NCBI GenBank assembly: GCA_027922465.2 | Contig: BQMF02000173.1 | Coordinates: 496,001 to 560,000 of the forward strand | DNA from: Turritopsis dohrnii | Taxonomy: Eukaryota; Cnidaria; Hydrozoa; Anthoathecata; Oceaniidae | Direction of reading: 5' to 3' | Length of the DNA stretch: 64,000 bases | Part shown: positions 1 through 12,062 of the stretch, one piece after another | Layout of the letters: each line of letters begins with the position of its first letter | How positions within the stretch are numbered: position 1 is the stretch's first letter | Program-made: the position numbers and the translations under genes | The notes under the pieces: generated by a model | Seen by the model: only the letters and a program-made list of their open reading frames with translations | What the model was told of the DNA's origin: nothing | Database searches by the model: none

Positions 1-2250
1 ACAACCATCGACCTAATAATAACATCAACAAACGTTTCCGGTTTTAGCGTTCTATCCTGTGGTACCTACGATACAGGGACTTCTGACCATCACTTGATTT
101 ACGCTGTAACCAACATCAAAAAACAAAAACAACCTCCAAAAATTATCACTGTCAATAAAATTGAAGACATTGACCAACTTAAGCGTGATTTTGAGTTGGT
201 CCCATGGCATTTTCTAGAGATTTTTGATGATGTGGACGATGTGAACCACTTATGGAATACATTATACCTTGACGTTATACAGAGTCATACTAAGACACTG
301 AAATTAAAAAAGAGGACAAAAAACAAGCCATGGATAAACAGAGAGATTCGAAAAGAACTCAACCATCGCTACAAACTACTTATGCAAGCAAAACGTTCGA
401 AGGACCCAAATATCTGGAAATCTTACAAAATACAACGAAATAAATGCAAACGTCTTCTACAACTTGCTGAAACAAGTTATTGGAAAGAAACTTTTGCTAA
501 ATGTGAATCAACTAAATCGTTCTGGAAAGCTGTAAATTCCTTCCAGGGAAAGCAACATTCAAAAACTATAGGGACAGTTACTGTAGAAAATACTCATTAT
601 ACAAATAGTAAAGATAAGGCAAATGCACTTAACCATCACTTTGCAAACATTGGAAATAAACTGAACACTCAAAGTAATAATGACAATAGTCACATATATC
701 GTGTTACACCCTGTTCTCATGTTATCCATATCAACGAATCGATATATGAAAATGCCTTCAAATGCGCAATAAAAATGGGAAAAGCTCCAGGTCCCGATAA
801 TATTAAGGCCGACCACATTAAAGCGATAGGACCACAATCCAGTGGTCTATACAAAGTCATAAAGAGCTCGATTGAAGGAAACAAGTTCCCAAGTGATTGG
901 AAAGTTGGAAGAGTGTCTTGCCTGCACAAAAAAGGTTCAAAGTCTGACTGCAACAACTACAGACCAACAACGCTACTGAGTATAGCTAGTAAAGTACTTG
1001 AAAAAGTTATACTTGACCAAATGAAATCCCACCTTGATTCCCTTTGTCTAATCAGCGAAAGACAATGGGGTTTTCGATCAGGTCGTTCAACTGAATCGAT
1101 ATTATTGAACATGACCGAAAAATGGCATAAGGCCGTTGACGAGAGAAAAGTCATAGCTTGTATCTTTATTGATTTCAAAAAAGGCGTTCGATGTAGTCCC
1201 ACACCAACCACTATTAAAAAAGATTCAAGCATGTGGAGTATCAGGGAGTCTATACGAAATTCTTGACTCCTACTTGTCAGAAAGACATCAATATACAGTT
1301 GTGAATAACTGCAAATCTGATAAATTAAAAGTCGAAATGGTGTGCCACAAGGTTCTTTGTTAGGACCGCAACTTTTCAGTATTGACATTAACGATCTTCC
1401 TGAAAATGTTGAAGATGGCGAGACTGATATGTTCGCTGACGATTCCACTGAAGTATGCGATGATTATGCTGATGCTTTTCAAAAAGTACAGAAAATCTTA
1501 AACCAATTACAAAAATGGGCTGACAAAAATGGATTTGCTATCCACACAGACGTAGGAAAGACTGAAATCATGTTCATTTCTAAAAGTCCCTTTATCGGTC
1601 CTATTCCAGAATTCAAACTTGGCACCAACGCAATAAATGTAACAAAGAGTGTCAAGTGCCTTGGTGTTACAATAGATGATAACATATCATGGAAACTACA
1701 TACTTTAAAAATTCAGAAAAACTTTAAACTCAAACTACAAAACCTATACAAAATGAGATTCATGGATCAAAGTCACCTGAAAGAAATTTACTTTAAAGGA
1801 ATCTTACCATCAATTTTATACTGCATCGCAGTATGGGGTGGCTGTCCTGGTAATGAGATGCAAAAAATCAATTCTCTCCACATCAAGGCAGCTAGATTTG
1901 TACAGCGAATAAAAAAGACCACAGCTGATAATGAAGTTTTAGAAAAAGCAAACTGGCGTTCAATTTCATGGTACTGCAAAAGACGAACAGCCTGCATTAC
2001 GCACAATCTATATCATAGGAACGATCCAAACAAAGTGCTGATTACGAAAAGAAAAACTTCCCGAAATCTAAGAAACAACCTACAAATTGAAAAAAGACGT
2101 TTCAATTTCATGAAATATAAAACGTCATTCGCATACCGTAGCTCGTCAATTTGGAATAAACTTCCTGACCACATCAAGCAGTTGGATTACGAAGCCTTCA
2201 AAAATCATGTATCAAAAAATCAAACTATTCTAGATAATCTTATCTATTAG
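1..2250 (+). pseudogene. Non-LTR retrotransposon (LINE) ORF2: end of APE endonuclease plus reverse transcriptase, two frameshifts
   Basis: The frame is open from base 1, so the element enters from the left edge and its 5' part lies outside. The first residues end an AP-type endonuclease (TIDLI..., then SDHH at about 88-99). The reverse transcriptase follows, with KAPGPDNI near 781-804, NNYRPTTLLS near 952, a palm motif FIDFKK near 1168, and FADD at about 1432-1443. The frame shifts one base near 1187, just after FIDFKK. It shifts again near 1339, where one G is missing from the GVPQGS block. The reading therefore runs 1-1186, about 1187-1338, then 1339-2250. The layout (APE endonuclease, RT, long C-terminal region, no RNase H seen) fits the Jockey/CR1 groups; the exact clade is inferred. 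The two frameshifts make this copy non-functional unless they are sequencing errors. A nearly identical internal piece lies at 24312-25003 on the other strand. Confidence 0.9.
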
Positions 2251-2958
2251 TACCTACAACAATTTATAAATTTACATAACAGCGGAAATTTCCAACTTAG
2301 ACTTCCCCTTACCTTCGTCTTAGTTCACTGTGACTTCTATCCTTACAATAGTTCACTGTGACTTCAATCCTTACAATAGTTCACTGTGACTTCAATCCTT
2401 ACAATAGTCAGCCAGTTATCTTGTTTAAAACACCTTTTCATGTCTAACTTTGTACACAGCGAAGCTTCTGACATCAATAGTTATGTCCAGGATGGTTTTA
2501 TCTGTATTATATCTATATTATTTAAAACTTTTTATATCTACTTTTATGTATATATAGTAACAACTACATCTTTTTTTTGTTTTTGTTTCCTCGCCTTGTC
2601 CTTTCCTCTAATCTCAATCCATAATCCGATTGTGACGTAATTCGTGGTTTTTCTACCCTCGTATCTTCTGCTATTTCTGTAATTCTAATGCTTTGCTATA
2701 TCATTTCTAACCCTTCATCTAGTGTAATTCCCCCCATAGTACATGGTCTTTCAAACAAATGGTTCAAATGCCATTTCTTTGACAAATCATGTACTTGTAT
2801 TTTAATTTAAATTCATTGAAAAGATATTTTATCATTTTATTTATTTTATACAGTTTTTAATTGTTTTAGTTTATATATATAATTTCTAGTTTTTCAGTTT
2901 TAGTTTATATATAGTAGGTCCACATCAGTTTGTAACTGCTTTTTACTGACCTTTACCA

Positions 2959-2991
<33 letters not shown>

Positions 2992-2993
2992 TT
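2251..2993 (+). repeat. LINE 3' untranslated region ending in an (AAT)n tail, with an internal 28-bp tandem repeat
   Basis: After the LINE stop codon the sequence is non-coding and AT-rich. It ends in about eleven AAT units at 2958-2993, a typical LINE 3' tail. Three 28-bp units beginning TAGTTCACTGTGACTTC lie at 2321-2404. Where the 3' UTR ends is inferred from the tail. Confidence 0.65.
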
Positions 2994-3899
2994 GTATAGT
3001 TAACGATTTTTTAACATATGAAAACATTCAAATAACATACAAAAAACCATAAGCATACTATGACGATATTGAAAGAAAGCAAACAAACTAAAAGAAACTT
3101 CAAGAAAGCATTTACATACCTTATGAATAATAATTAAAAACACAAACGTAATGACAAAATTTCTATAACTAAAGAGTTTATAACAAATGAAAACATTCAC
3201 ATTTTTAATCTGAGTTCGAATCTCCTCCGGCTAATTCAAAACACAACAGTAAGCAACCCTTTATTTATCCAGCATCATACTAACTGTGTTCTAACTGAAT
3301 AGATATATAATATTTCAACTTTAGTTTAACTTCCAACAAAATGGGATACCTTTTACTGCCAATTCACATGTTAGTAAACAGCATTGATCATCTTCTGCAG
3401 CCATTTTCAAACATTTCTAAACACTTTACTTCTATATTCATATCTGTAAACAAATTACTAATACTTTATTCACTTTCCGGTACATATATATTTATAAAAA
3501 CCTATCGCTACCATTTTTATAAACTGAACTGCTTTCTTCGTTTGTCAAATCTGCTTTTATGCTTTTATGCAAAGTAGTACCTGAAAACTTTCTGTATTTT
3601 CCAATAGATTTTGTACTGTAAACTTTTTCTTTAGTTTCCAGCAAGTTTCTACTGTACATCCATCCATATTTTCTACTGTAGACATGTACATACTAAATAT
3701 AATTTCTTTCTGCTATGTTGCAATGTTTTATTGCACTGAAAAACATAAATTAGACTTCTTCATTTGCCAGAATTGCTTTTATTTTGAATGTGATGTAAAT
3801 GTTCCGTTAATAATAATCCTATTATGCATTTTAAGTAACGTAAATAAACTCACTAAACTTTGCATCACCAGTTTGTCGTGTGAATAATAATTTATCAAC
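2994..3899. other. No recognisable gene
   Basis: AT-rich sequence. Only short open frames with low-complexity hydrophobic translations occur. A tRNA-like B-box (GTTCGAATC) near 3212 has no matching upstream half. Confidence 0.5.
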
Positions 3900-4153
3900 G
3901 GATTCCTTTTTGATTTTCGGCAACCAACCAATTGGCGAAAAAAAGATTTCTTGCATTTTAATTGACTTATAAAACGTCGGTTAAATTAAACGTCACACTT
4001 AGATTACGTAACATTAAAAAAGTGTCTGTCGCCTCTACGTCGTTTTACGACGAAAATGGAAAAAATAAGAAGGATTTGACCGTTAAAGAAAAACGAAATA
4101 TATCACTCTCTAAAATAAAAGTGAGATGCACAACGCGAACAAGTATAATAAGA
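3900..4153 (-). mobile_element. Remnant Helitron 5' end (H3/X-type leader)
   Basis: Read on the minus strand, the sequence begins A|TCTTATTATACTTG at 4153 and runs through a block ending TTTTAGAGAGTG. It then aligns with the first 200-250 bases of the Helitrons at 52737 and 56091, including the motif GACAGACACTTTTTT. Helitrons begin with TC after a host A, and both are present. I find no matching 3' end with a hairpin and CTAG downstream, so this is a 5' fragment or its end is eroded. Confidence 0.7.
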
Positions 4154-5225
4154 TAATAAATAAAAGAAATGTTAAAATAAAAGCAAAAGGCGCAAAATAA
4201 AGGAAACCAAGAGATATCGAAGAGTAATAAGCTATAATAATTGAATAGCTAATGTTCTTTTTTAGTATTCGTCTTTTGTGTTTAAGTTGGGGCGAAGTGT
4301 CTTCTTTCTTTTCCTTTTCTTCATTTGCTTGGTCTTGATCGTTCTCCTTTAGTATAATTTTATCGATGGCGTTTCTGATGATGGGTTCGTAAAAGTCCAA
4401 GTAGCAGAATGGCTCAAACATGTCCCTGAATGTAATATCCAATCGTATGTCAAAAAGTGTTTACGCTGTGTTGCGTGTTATGTGAGGCAGACGTCTCGAA
4501 ATTTTAAAGCTGTTTTTTTAAACGAATATAGCGAATTTCAAAATAATTTTTACAACGATGGAAAGCCATTTTCAAGTTCCTTCTGCTAGCATATTTTTGT
4601 GACAAATGAAGATGTAGTTTTTGTAAAAATAAGGAAAATGTCTTTTGATTGTATGTAATGTAATGTAATTTGATTTTTAATGTTCGATTAACATTTTTTG
4701 AAATCTGTAACGATTTGAGACGAGTTTCAAAGACGTGTTCCAGACGAGCACAAAAGGCGTCTTTGAAACGACCTTTAAGACCTTTTTCAGGATTCAAAAA
4801 AAAAGACGTCTTTATTACGTCTTTATTTGGTTGAAAACTGTAACGCTTTTCAACGAGTTTCAAAGTTTTTCTTTCATGTTTTTATATGACAACTGAGACT
4901 CTCAATTAAAGTAATTGCTCACAATGACAATCACTTTATATTTCATACACTCTAGTATGACTCAATTGAACATAATAATAAAGCGAGTTTTTCTTTAACT
5001 AACGAGCAGCAATTAAAGTAATCGGATTAATTTTTCAATTAGTGTAAAGATTTTGCAGCTTGTGTTGTGCTTTGATAAACGTATGTAAGTAATGATGATG
5101 AGGTAGTGGTGGTATGTTTTTTTTATATATATACATCATGCTGCGCTTCACAACTAGTGGGCCTTATTTAAAAAAAAGAAATTTCTTTTTGTTATTATAA
5201 TTCGATTGATTTATAATTGTACATT
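4154..5225. other. Non-coding region with short open frames of no clear identity
   Basis: Minus-strand open frames at 4110-4442 and 4504-4863 are AT-rich. The first ends in a low-complexity hydrophobic stretch and overlaps the Helitron remnant. The second contains several imprecise copies of a GACG..TTTCAAAG phrase. Neither resembles a known family, and I do not call them genes. Confidence 0.4.
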
Positions 5226-6500
5226 CAGATTCAGGAAACTATCGATATTATAATGAAAGACATCGAGACTACGTCAGATGGTCATATTTGTGGCATTGAA
5301 CCGACTTTATTTAGGAATACGTTGACCTCAGCAACTACTGAATCTATGTTTATATTTGATGGCAGTTATTATAAACAGGTAGATGGTGTTGCTATGGGTT
5401 CTCCTCTGGGACCTGCTTTAGCCAATGCCTTTATGTGTCATTTTGAGAAAATTTGGCTAGAACAATGTCCACCTGAGTTCAAGCCAACGTTTTATAGACG
5501 ATATGTCGACGACATGTTTATGACATTTTCTTCTGAAGAACATATAGTACTTTTTCATGAATATTTGAACTCACGTCATAAAAGCATCACTTTTACACGT
5601 GAGGAGGAGAGTAATAATTCCTTATCGTTTTTGAATATTTTGATTAGTAGGGAAAACAATAAGTTTGTTACCAGTGTTACCAGTGTTTATAGGAAACCCA
5701 TTTTTAGTGGTGTATACATTAATTTTAGTAGCTTTATACCAGAATACTATAAGCTTGGTCTTGTTTTTTTCTCTTCTTTATAGATGCTTTCGATTATGCT
5801 TGGACTTTACTAAATTCCACCATGAGGTCTCGGAACTAAAAATTATTCTTAGGAAAAATGGCTACCCCAACCAGTTTGTTGATTTTTGTATAAGGAATGT
5901 CCTTAACAAAATTTTGCACAACAGGAGGGTCGCCATAGTTCCTAAGAAAGAAATCGTTATCATTTCACCTTTTTTAAGTAAGTTATCATTACAGATCAGA
6001 ACACGTCTTGAAGGACTAGTTAGGTGCCACCTTCCACACTGTGATCTCAAAGTTATCTTAAGATCCACTAAACGCTTAAGTAACTGTTTCTCCTTTAAGG
6101 ACAGAATGTGCACAAATTTGCGTGTAGTGACAGTAATGGCAAAACTAAACGCCACTTCAAAGTACGCATGTCAGAACACTTGGGTTGTTCTCCCTTAACA
6201 GAGAAAAGAGTTAAACCTGGTTACCAGACTACTGCCGTTTTCGATCATTTACTAGCCACACAGTGCACTCCGGCCAAATACGATAACTAACGACTTTAAA
6301 CTCACCTTGATGGAGAGCCTTCTTATAGAGCGTGACCGACCTATTTTAAACAGGTCAATAAAATCAATGCTATTTTAATGTCATTCCTTTGTTATTATCT
6401 AATGTAGCTATTGTATATCATGCGAATTCAAACACACGAGTAAAATGTAAATTTAGTGTGATCATGCCCACATACGCGGGCGAAAGCTTACAGAAATAAA
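5226..6500 (+). pseudogene. Penelope-like retroelement: reverse transcriptase and GIY-YIG endonuclease remnant
   Basis: A frame from about 5230 to 5760 encodes a Penelope-type RT: FDGSYYKQVDGVAMGSPLGP near 5356, RRYVDD near 5497, and a SFLNILI / VYRKPIFSG segment. The frame breaks near 5760-5790. It resumes as a stretch with KIILRKNGYP and FIIS-type residues, then breaks again near 6110. The last part reads GKTKRHFKVRMSEHLG, the core of a GIY-YIG nuclease, but the preceding GIY half is missing. The C-terminus, ESLLIERDRPILNRS, ends at 6378. Known Penelope-like elements have RT followed by GIY-YIG, so the order fits. The copy is 5'-truncated, inside the RT, and inactive. A 13-bp direct repeat (CAGATTCAGGAAA at 5226-5238 and 6540-6552) may be a target duplication. 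Confidence 0.88.
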
Positions 6501-6587
6501 GGATGTCTCGATGATTTTGTCGTTTTTTATTCTTAATTTCAGATTCAGGAAAGTGATTTTTGAAGTTTGATCATTTGTATTCGCTTA

Positions 6588-6835
6588 GACGATTTGTATT
6601 TGCTTTAAAGATTTTGCGTTTGTATGAAACGTTTGCTTTTCGCCTAAAAAGTTGTATTTGCTTAAAAAGGTTTAGAGTTCGCTCAAAAGATTGTATGATG
6701 AAAAAATCGTCAACAGATTAGTAATTGGCTCAAAATGTTTTTAATCGCTTAAAAGGTTTCTTATTCGTTCAAAACAAAGGAAATACGCCCAAAAGGTTTG
6801 TTCTACACTCAAAAGATTCTTCTTTGTTATTTTTT
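6588..6835. repeat. Degenerate tandem repeat of an about 25-bp unit
   Basis: A phrase like CGCTCAAAAGGTTTGTATT recurs eight to ten times with substitutions and small indels. The region from 6379 to 6587 holds only the Penelope 3' flank. Confidence 0.55.
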
Positions 6836-7221
6836 TGTCATAAAGTATATACATCTTGAGGCTGAAATACATTATCATTTAAACTAGTTAGAAGCTAAAG
6901 CTAAAATGCCCCGCTTCAAGCTTATCCTTTGAATTTATCCATTCTTTTCTAGTTTGAAATGCTTATACAGAATAGGTCCAACAAAAATCACTTGAAAAAA
7001 GTTATATAGATTGACAACTTCCACAATTGTATGCCTCAACACTATTCAGGTCTATTACAACCAAATGATTAGCTCAAACAGGTCTAAAAATTGAAGGCAT
7101 ATGCCTATTTATGGCTAAATTAGAAAACGTGACTGAAAAATTCGAAATAAACACTTTCCACTTCTTCTTTGAGCACTCTTTAAAAATTTGGCACAAATTG
7201 GGAGCAAATTGAGAATTCACC

Positions 7222-7680
7222 AGAGTGCGTTTACATGAAAGCCGTAGTGAACTAAAAATCGAAACAATAGATTTACTAGTTCTAGCTCTCTCTACGAGTG
7301 TGTTTTCACATGAGAGCCATACTCAAAAATTTTCTATACACGATGGAATAAATTTAGCACATTCTACATTTTTATTTCATTATGTGTCAGCAAAATTTAA
7401 TTAAATTGCGCATGCTTGTTAACACATTTTATGATAAAACAATGAAATGTGAAAACTTTCACACCTTTCCAAGCCGTATCGAAATTTCAAACCTATTATT
7501 TGAGAAATAGGTTTGAAATTATCACGGGTAAAATTTCAGTAGGGCTGTTATCATGTAAACATCACTGAAGGTGTGACCAGGAACAGTACTGAAATAAGAA
7601 CCCGTATCGAAACTCGTAACTGGAGGCTTGGAATTCCAAACCGGTTTGAGTTCAGTACGGCTCTCATGTAAACGCACTCT
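7222..7680. mobile_element. Fold-back / MITE-like element with about 31-bp inverted ends
   Basis: The left end (AGAGTGCGTTTACATGAAAG...) at 7222-7252 is the inverted complement, with a few mismatches, of the right end at 7650-7680. A related internal copy lies near 7293-7330, and a short perfect hairpin near 7485-7525. It holds no coding potential. I could not settle a target-site duplication. Confidence 0.6.
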
Positions 7681-9097
7681 TTATCGCAACCATTTTTTAA
7701 TTTACTATAGCTTACCCACATTTCGTAGCCAGAAAAAAACTTTGCATTGCATTGCACATTATGTTTATACTTCTTTCAGTATGTAGTAGACACAGTCCAC
7801 ATTCAATTCATTTCCAAATTTTAGAAATTTGTCCTTCAATGGCAGTTCTAGTTATCTACATTTTTTCGATATCTTCAAATGTCAGTGCTCTTTTGAAGAC
7901 AGTTGATACAGATACCAATGTTCTATCACACCAAGCATTATGCACATATTCTTAAATATAACGTTTGTCAATATGTGCAAAAAACAACAAAAAACATTCT
8001 CTTTATAAAGTTTTGTGTCAGTTCTATAAAACTTTCTTTTGATTGAGACGAGCACGTTTCATGCATTAATTAGAAAATTTTGTGCATGTATTGATTACAT
8101 ATTCCCCCAGTAATTTTGATATTCTTGATGGATGCTGAAAGTTTTTTCATCATAGGATAGTTTAACTTGTTATGAAACCTTCATTTTCTTCTTTCTCGAG
8201 CATATTTCCCCAAAACACAATCATTTTCTCTCTAAGAAGTCTTCTAACGATTAACATTAGGTATAAACATGAAAATATTCTTAAAATCTTCTTTAAAGTT
8301 TCTTACGAAGTTCTCTACAACTTCTACAAAACATAACGAAATCGGTTCACGTGTCGCACGTAAATATTTTAAGGACTAGTTAATAAAACTTTTAAAGATT
8401 GAAATGGAAATATAAAACGTCCAAAATAACTTCCAAAAGTAGTTAAAGGTTATAAAAGAATAACAATTTGATGAAATTATATTAAAAATACCCTTTTATG
8501 TTTAGCATGGAGTGCTGGTCTGTCATTATCTACTCGGAATAAACAAATTATCCGAAAGGGAAACTCACTTTCCGAAAACGGATTGTCTTAATAAAAAAAG
8601 GAGAAAATTTGCCAACACTTCGCCTAGGTCGTGAAGCTACAGAGCCCCTTGCGGGGCAATGATCAGTTAAAATTGTTCTATTTATGACGTTTTCTTTTAT
8701 TTCAAACAATTTAAACTGATCCATTAAATGTATAATGTATTTCACCCTTTAAACAATTACTAAGAATTTGCAATACGTTGAACAGAACCTGTTACACAAG
8801 TCAACATTTCTAAAATAATGGTAGTTTTGAAGTTTTATCTGTGGTTAAGCTAATGTATTATCTAAGCAACTTGAGCCTGTTATGTGTCACTTCACATTTG
8901 AAACGTCACATCCGTACTAAGACTTCCATATTTGTTCAGGAATTTCATTTTTAAAAGTACTGGATTATTGTCTGTCAGGATTTTTTTAAAGTTTTTTCAA
9001 TAAAGCCAAGTGTTACATTTCTGAAGCTTTATGAGTTGAATTATTGGCTTTTGTAAATACTTATTTGGAAAAATTGATGAATAGGAAATAAAAAAAA
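7681..9097. other. Upstream region of the MFS gene; no feature recognised
   Basis: AT-rich intergenic DNA. Short open frames at 7752-7955 and 8548-8745 lack recognisable motifs. I cannot identify a core promoter. The sequence just before the 9098 ATG is an A-run, which suits a eukaryotic start. Confidence 0.4.
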
Positions 9098-10432
9098 ATG
9101 AAGAAGGAACAATTGGAGCGATGGAAATTAAAGAGAGAATCTACCACCATTTTGTTTGCCATACAATCTTGTCTGCTTGGGCTCGAGTACAGTGTCACAA
9201 TTTTAACGCTTTGGGTGTATTTAACCAACCTTGTGAAAACCGATAACCCGAAACTGTTTTATGGATTAGTGTCTGTATCGTATTTGATTGGTTCGATACT
9301 AACAGCAGCCTTTGTTGGCAGAATAACAGATCGTTACAAATGCGTAAAAGCATTGTTTCTGTGCTGCAATGCCATAACCGTTGTGGGGAACCTATTATAT
9401 GCTTTACCGTTTTCAGTGTGGTTTCTTGCAGCCGGGAGATTTATCGCTGGTAGTGGTGACGCTCTTAGATCGGTTATATCGGGAGAGTTAGCTAGAAGTT
9501 ATCCACCAGAACAACTTTCGTCGAAATTAACTATTATGGGGATGAGTTTTAATTTGGGATTTATATTTGGACCTATAGTAAACATTATGTTCGTTAAAGT
9601 AAATTTCAAGGTACTTGATCTACACGTTGCTTATGGTAACATGCCTGGGATATATATGTCTGCACTCTATCTTATCTTCCTCATATTAACGTATTATTTT
9701 GTGCATGATTTATCGAAAGAGTATGATTTGAAAGCTGAACTTTACCAAGAAAAGATTCAAAATAAAGAAGAAAAAGCTAATCTTCTCAATTCTGAACATG
9801 AAGGAAATGTTTACGAGGTTCTAAAAGCCATATTCTCAAACTTCGATTGCTGTTTTGTAATGTTCCTGTCTATGTTCACTAGACTCATTCTAGTAACATG
9901 TGACATGTGGCTACCGTTATTAGTAATTGACAAAATGAAATGGAGTGTGTCAAGAATGAATATCATTATCTCAGGAACAGCTGTATGGTTGACCATATTT
10001 TTGGCAATCCTGTCACCAAAGTCAATATCATCAGAAAAAACTTATATTCTAGGTATAGTCTCCACTACATTTCATGCTGGTGCTATCATTGTATTCATGG
10101 TGCTATCGGAATATCCTCATACGTTATGGTTGAGCATACTCATGTGGATTTTGTATGCATTCTCCTTTGGCTTGATCGTAGTGAATATTGCAATATTTAC
10201 GATTATCACTCTAGCCAAAATGGTCGATTCTAAAATCCAATCATTTAGTGAAGGTATTCGACTCTCTTTCACCAATCTAGGGTCGGTGTTTGCTGCTGCC
10301 ACAGCTGGAATATTTTTCGACTATCTGTTTTGTGTTGGTTTAGTGTATGTTTTCATAGCTCTGCTATCGGTAATTGTGTTGCTACTACGGAGAAAAACTT
10401 TTAGAGATCCACAAATTGTCGTTCATGGCTAG
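9098..10432 (+). CDS. Major facilitator superfamily transporter, MFSD8-like, intronless
   Basis: This 444-residue open frame has about 11-12 hydrophobic segments in two halves separated by a charged loop at roughly residues 205-245 (rich in K and E). The MFS signature loop between TM2 and TM3 is GRITDRYK near residue 76. A GRFIAGSGDALRS segment in TM4 and a GFIFGP segment in TM5 are the kind of glycine-rich helices seen in MFSD8/SPX-like proteins. MFSD8 is a lysosomal membrane transporter in vertebrates; substrate and location here are inferred only. The protein is a little shorter than human MFSD8 (518 aa). The frame is a single exon with no internal stop, so it is either an intronless host gene or an old retrocopy. 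An AATAAA lies 25 bp after the stop. It is flanked by transposon debris on both sides. Confidence 0.8.
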   Translation: MKKEQLERWKLKRESTTILFAIQSCLLGLEYSVTILTLWVYLTNLVKTDNPKLFYGLVSVSYLIGSILTAAFVGRITDRYKCVKALFLCCNAITVVGNLLYALPFSVWFLAAGRFIAGSGDALRSVISGELARSYPPEQLSSKLTIMGMSFNLGFIFGPIVNIMFVKVNFKVLDLHVAYGNMPGIYMSALYLIFLILTYYFVHDLSKEYDLKAELYQEKIQNKEEKANLLNSEHEGNVYEVLKAIFSNFDCCFVMFLSMFTRLILVTCDMWLPLLVIDKMKWSVSRMNIIISGTAVWLTIFLAILSPKSISSEKTYILGIVSTTFHAGAIIVFMVLSEYPHTLWLSILMWILYAFSFGLIVVNIAIFTIITLAKMVDSKIQSFSEGIRLSFTNLGSVFAAATAGIFFDYLFCVGLVYVFIALLSVIVLLLRRKTFRDPQIVVHG

Positions 10433-10456
10433 ATGGTGCATGTCATGTACTTTGTA

Positions 10457-10462
10457 AATAAA
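10457..10462 (+). terminator. Polyadenylation signal AATAAA of the MFS gene
   Basis: AATAAA begins 25 bases after the TAG stop, and a second AATAAA-like site lies about 20 bases later. The spacing is short but usual for compact invertebrate genes. Confidence 0.5.
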
Positions 10463-10729
10463 CGCATCATTTAGGATAAAATAAATTTCTGGGGAAATGT
10501 ATCAGATTTTTAAATAAATAAATGATTTGACCAATCAATTAGTTTCATTTTTTCATAAAATATGTAACAAGCTTCTTTACGTGGAGGCGTCCAGTAGAAA
10601 AATTTGTTGACTAACTGCAAAAGAGGTATATTTCTGTAGAAATATACAAACTATTTCAATAAAACTACTCATCGTCGTATTGACTTTACGAAGATTTTGC
10701 TCACAAGGTTACTTCAATGGCATTATTTA

Positions 10730-11114
10730 GCAGCTATTGATTTGGTTTGCGAAAATATGTTTGTCTGTTTGTTTGTCTGTTTCTCAGTGACACAAAATGG
10801 TACGTTTGAGGGCGATCGGGGAATCAGCAATGTAAAACCACACATTATTTGTTTCTCTTCATGTGCGCAACGTCAGTGTGAAGCAATTGCATTGGGATAA
10901 TTATCTCGGTAACCTATGAGGATAACCGATGTTTTTGGGTTCCACAATACAGGCCATGAGGTGAGAAAACTTTGCACCTAATTTTTTTAGAGGAAGGGTC
11001 TATGACGTCATCAAAATCTTGCTGTTACCAATGCTTAAATTTTACTTTTATTGAACTTTTAGGGGACAAAACGCAGACAGAGCATGAGTGGCGAGTCACG
11101 CCACCGTCGGCTAG
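10730..11114 (+). mobile_element. Non-autonomous Helitron
   Basis: The right end is GGCGAGTCACGCCACCGTCGG with CTAG at 11111-11114, followed by T. This matches the GC-rich 3' hairpin plus CTAG of the H2 Helitron (52716-52732). The interior (TGTTTGTCTG, then CAGTGACACAAAATGG) matches the interior just inside the 5' ends at 28095 and 28279 on the other strand. The true 5' base is eroded, so the left limit is approximate. No coding content. Confidence 0.65.
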
Positions 11115-11554
11115 TCTTAAACGCCATGCCAATGTTTTGAAACAAGGAAAAACGTTGTCAGCAACTACTGGAAATTTTCCAGTAATAGCATTCGGGAAAA
11201 GTGAGGTGATGACAAAAATCAAAAACTCACCAACTTTCTTCAAACTACCATGCCTGCTAGTTCGCCTTTGCTCGTTTGATGATAGTAAAGTGTTGCTGTC
11301 GACGTTTTTCTGTTATTTTACTTTTACCCCCTCCTTGAGAAATTGAAAATTGAAAAAATAACAACTGTATTAGAGTAAGTAAGTATTGACACTCTCTACA
11401 TAGTCAACAGTTAATTTAAAGTAAAATTAATATTTAAAGAAATCAAATAAGAAAAAAACATGTGTTAAGGAAAGTGACGTCATTAACCAGCTACAACTGT
11501 TGTAATTATCGTAACATAGATATTAACGTTCTCTTTTTCTCAATATTTTTGAAA

Positions 11555-11812
11555 TGCTTTTAACGGTCAGTGCAAGATTCCATATCGTAAAACCAGATCT
11601 AAGAGTAAGTTTATCTAACAATTTCAGACCATCAAATCTTTATGGTTAAAATCTTGTTACATTTGTTTGGGATGACGAGTATTTGGTCACGTGATGACTC
11701 GTTCTTCCAAACACTTTTAAGAGACTTTTCACCGAGAAGTTTGAATTGTTAGATAAACATACTCTCAGATCTGGTTTTACGGTATGGAATCTTTCACTGA
11801 CCGCTTTTAACT
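11555..11812. mobile_element. Fold-back element with about 72-bp inverted arms
   Basis: The left arm 11555-11626 (GCTTTTAACGGTCAGTG..., GTAAAACCAGATCT) is repeated inverted at 11741-11812 with roughly ten differences. The loop is about 115 bp. There are no coding frames. It is MITE-like, superfamily unknown. Confidence 0.6.
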
Positions 11813-11872
11813 AGCTTGTAAAACATGATGAATGAATATTGATTAAGAGTGTCACGCATATAATTTTATTAA

Positions 11873-12020
11873 CTAGCTAGCAGCTTTCGATATGAGGGCG
11901 CCCGTGATTGCGTCTCCATTAATACCACTATATCAGCACAAAATCCGTTAAAAAAACTGACGATACCATATTTCGTGACAGACAGACACGTAGACAGAGA
12001 CTAGGCTATTAGTATATAGA
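11873..12020 (-). mobile_element. Very short Helitron (about 148 bp), both ends visible
   Basis: On the minus strand it begins TCTATATACTAATAGCC at 12020, like the 5' ends at 28095 and 28279. It continues into the shared CTGTCTGTCACG phrase and ends with a GGGCGCCC palindrome and CTAG at 11876-11873, followed by T. Only the terminal signals remain. It abuts the CTAG end of another minus-strand Helitron at 12021. Confidence 0.65.
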
Positions 12021-12062
12021 CTAGCAGCCAAGGCGGCGTCGCTCGCCGCCCATGTCTGCGTT
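12021..12062 (-). mobile_element. 3' end of another minus-strand Helitron
   Basis: Read on the minus strand, the GC-rich hairpin GGCGAGCGACGCCGCC.. runs into CTAG at 12024-12021, the same terminus as at 52732. Its 5' end is not visible. Sequence from about 12246 (GATTTGGTTTGCGAAAAT, then repeated GTTTGT) resembles a Helitron 5' region in the opposite direction. Confidence 0.6.

Noticed and set aside
2994..2999. Treating the (AAT)n tract as a host microsatellite
   Set aside because: Its place directly after the LINE 3' UTR makes it a LINE tail.
3180..3240. Possible tRNA gene (B-box-like GTTCGAATC with GCTA 3' flank)
   Set aside because: No A-box or acceptor-stem partner lies upstream at a plausible distance, and the rest does not fold as a tRNA.
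4110..4863. Two minus-strand open frames of 110 and 119 codons
   Set aside because: They are AT-rich with low-complexity ends, show no recognised motif and partly overlap a Helitron 5' remnant.
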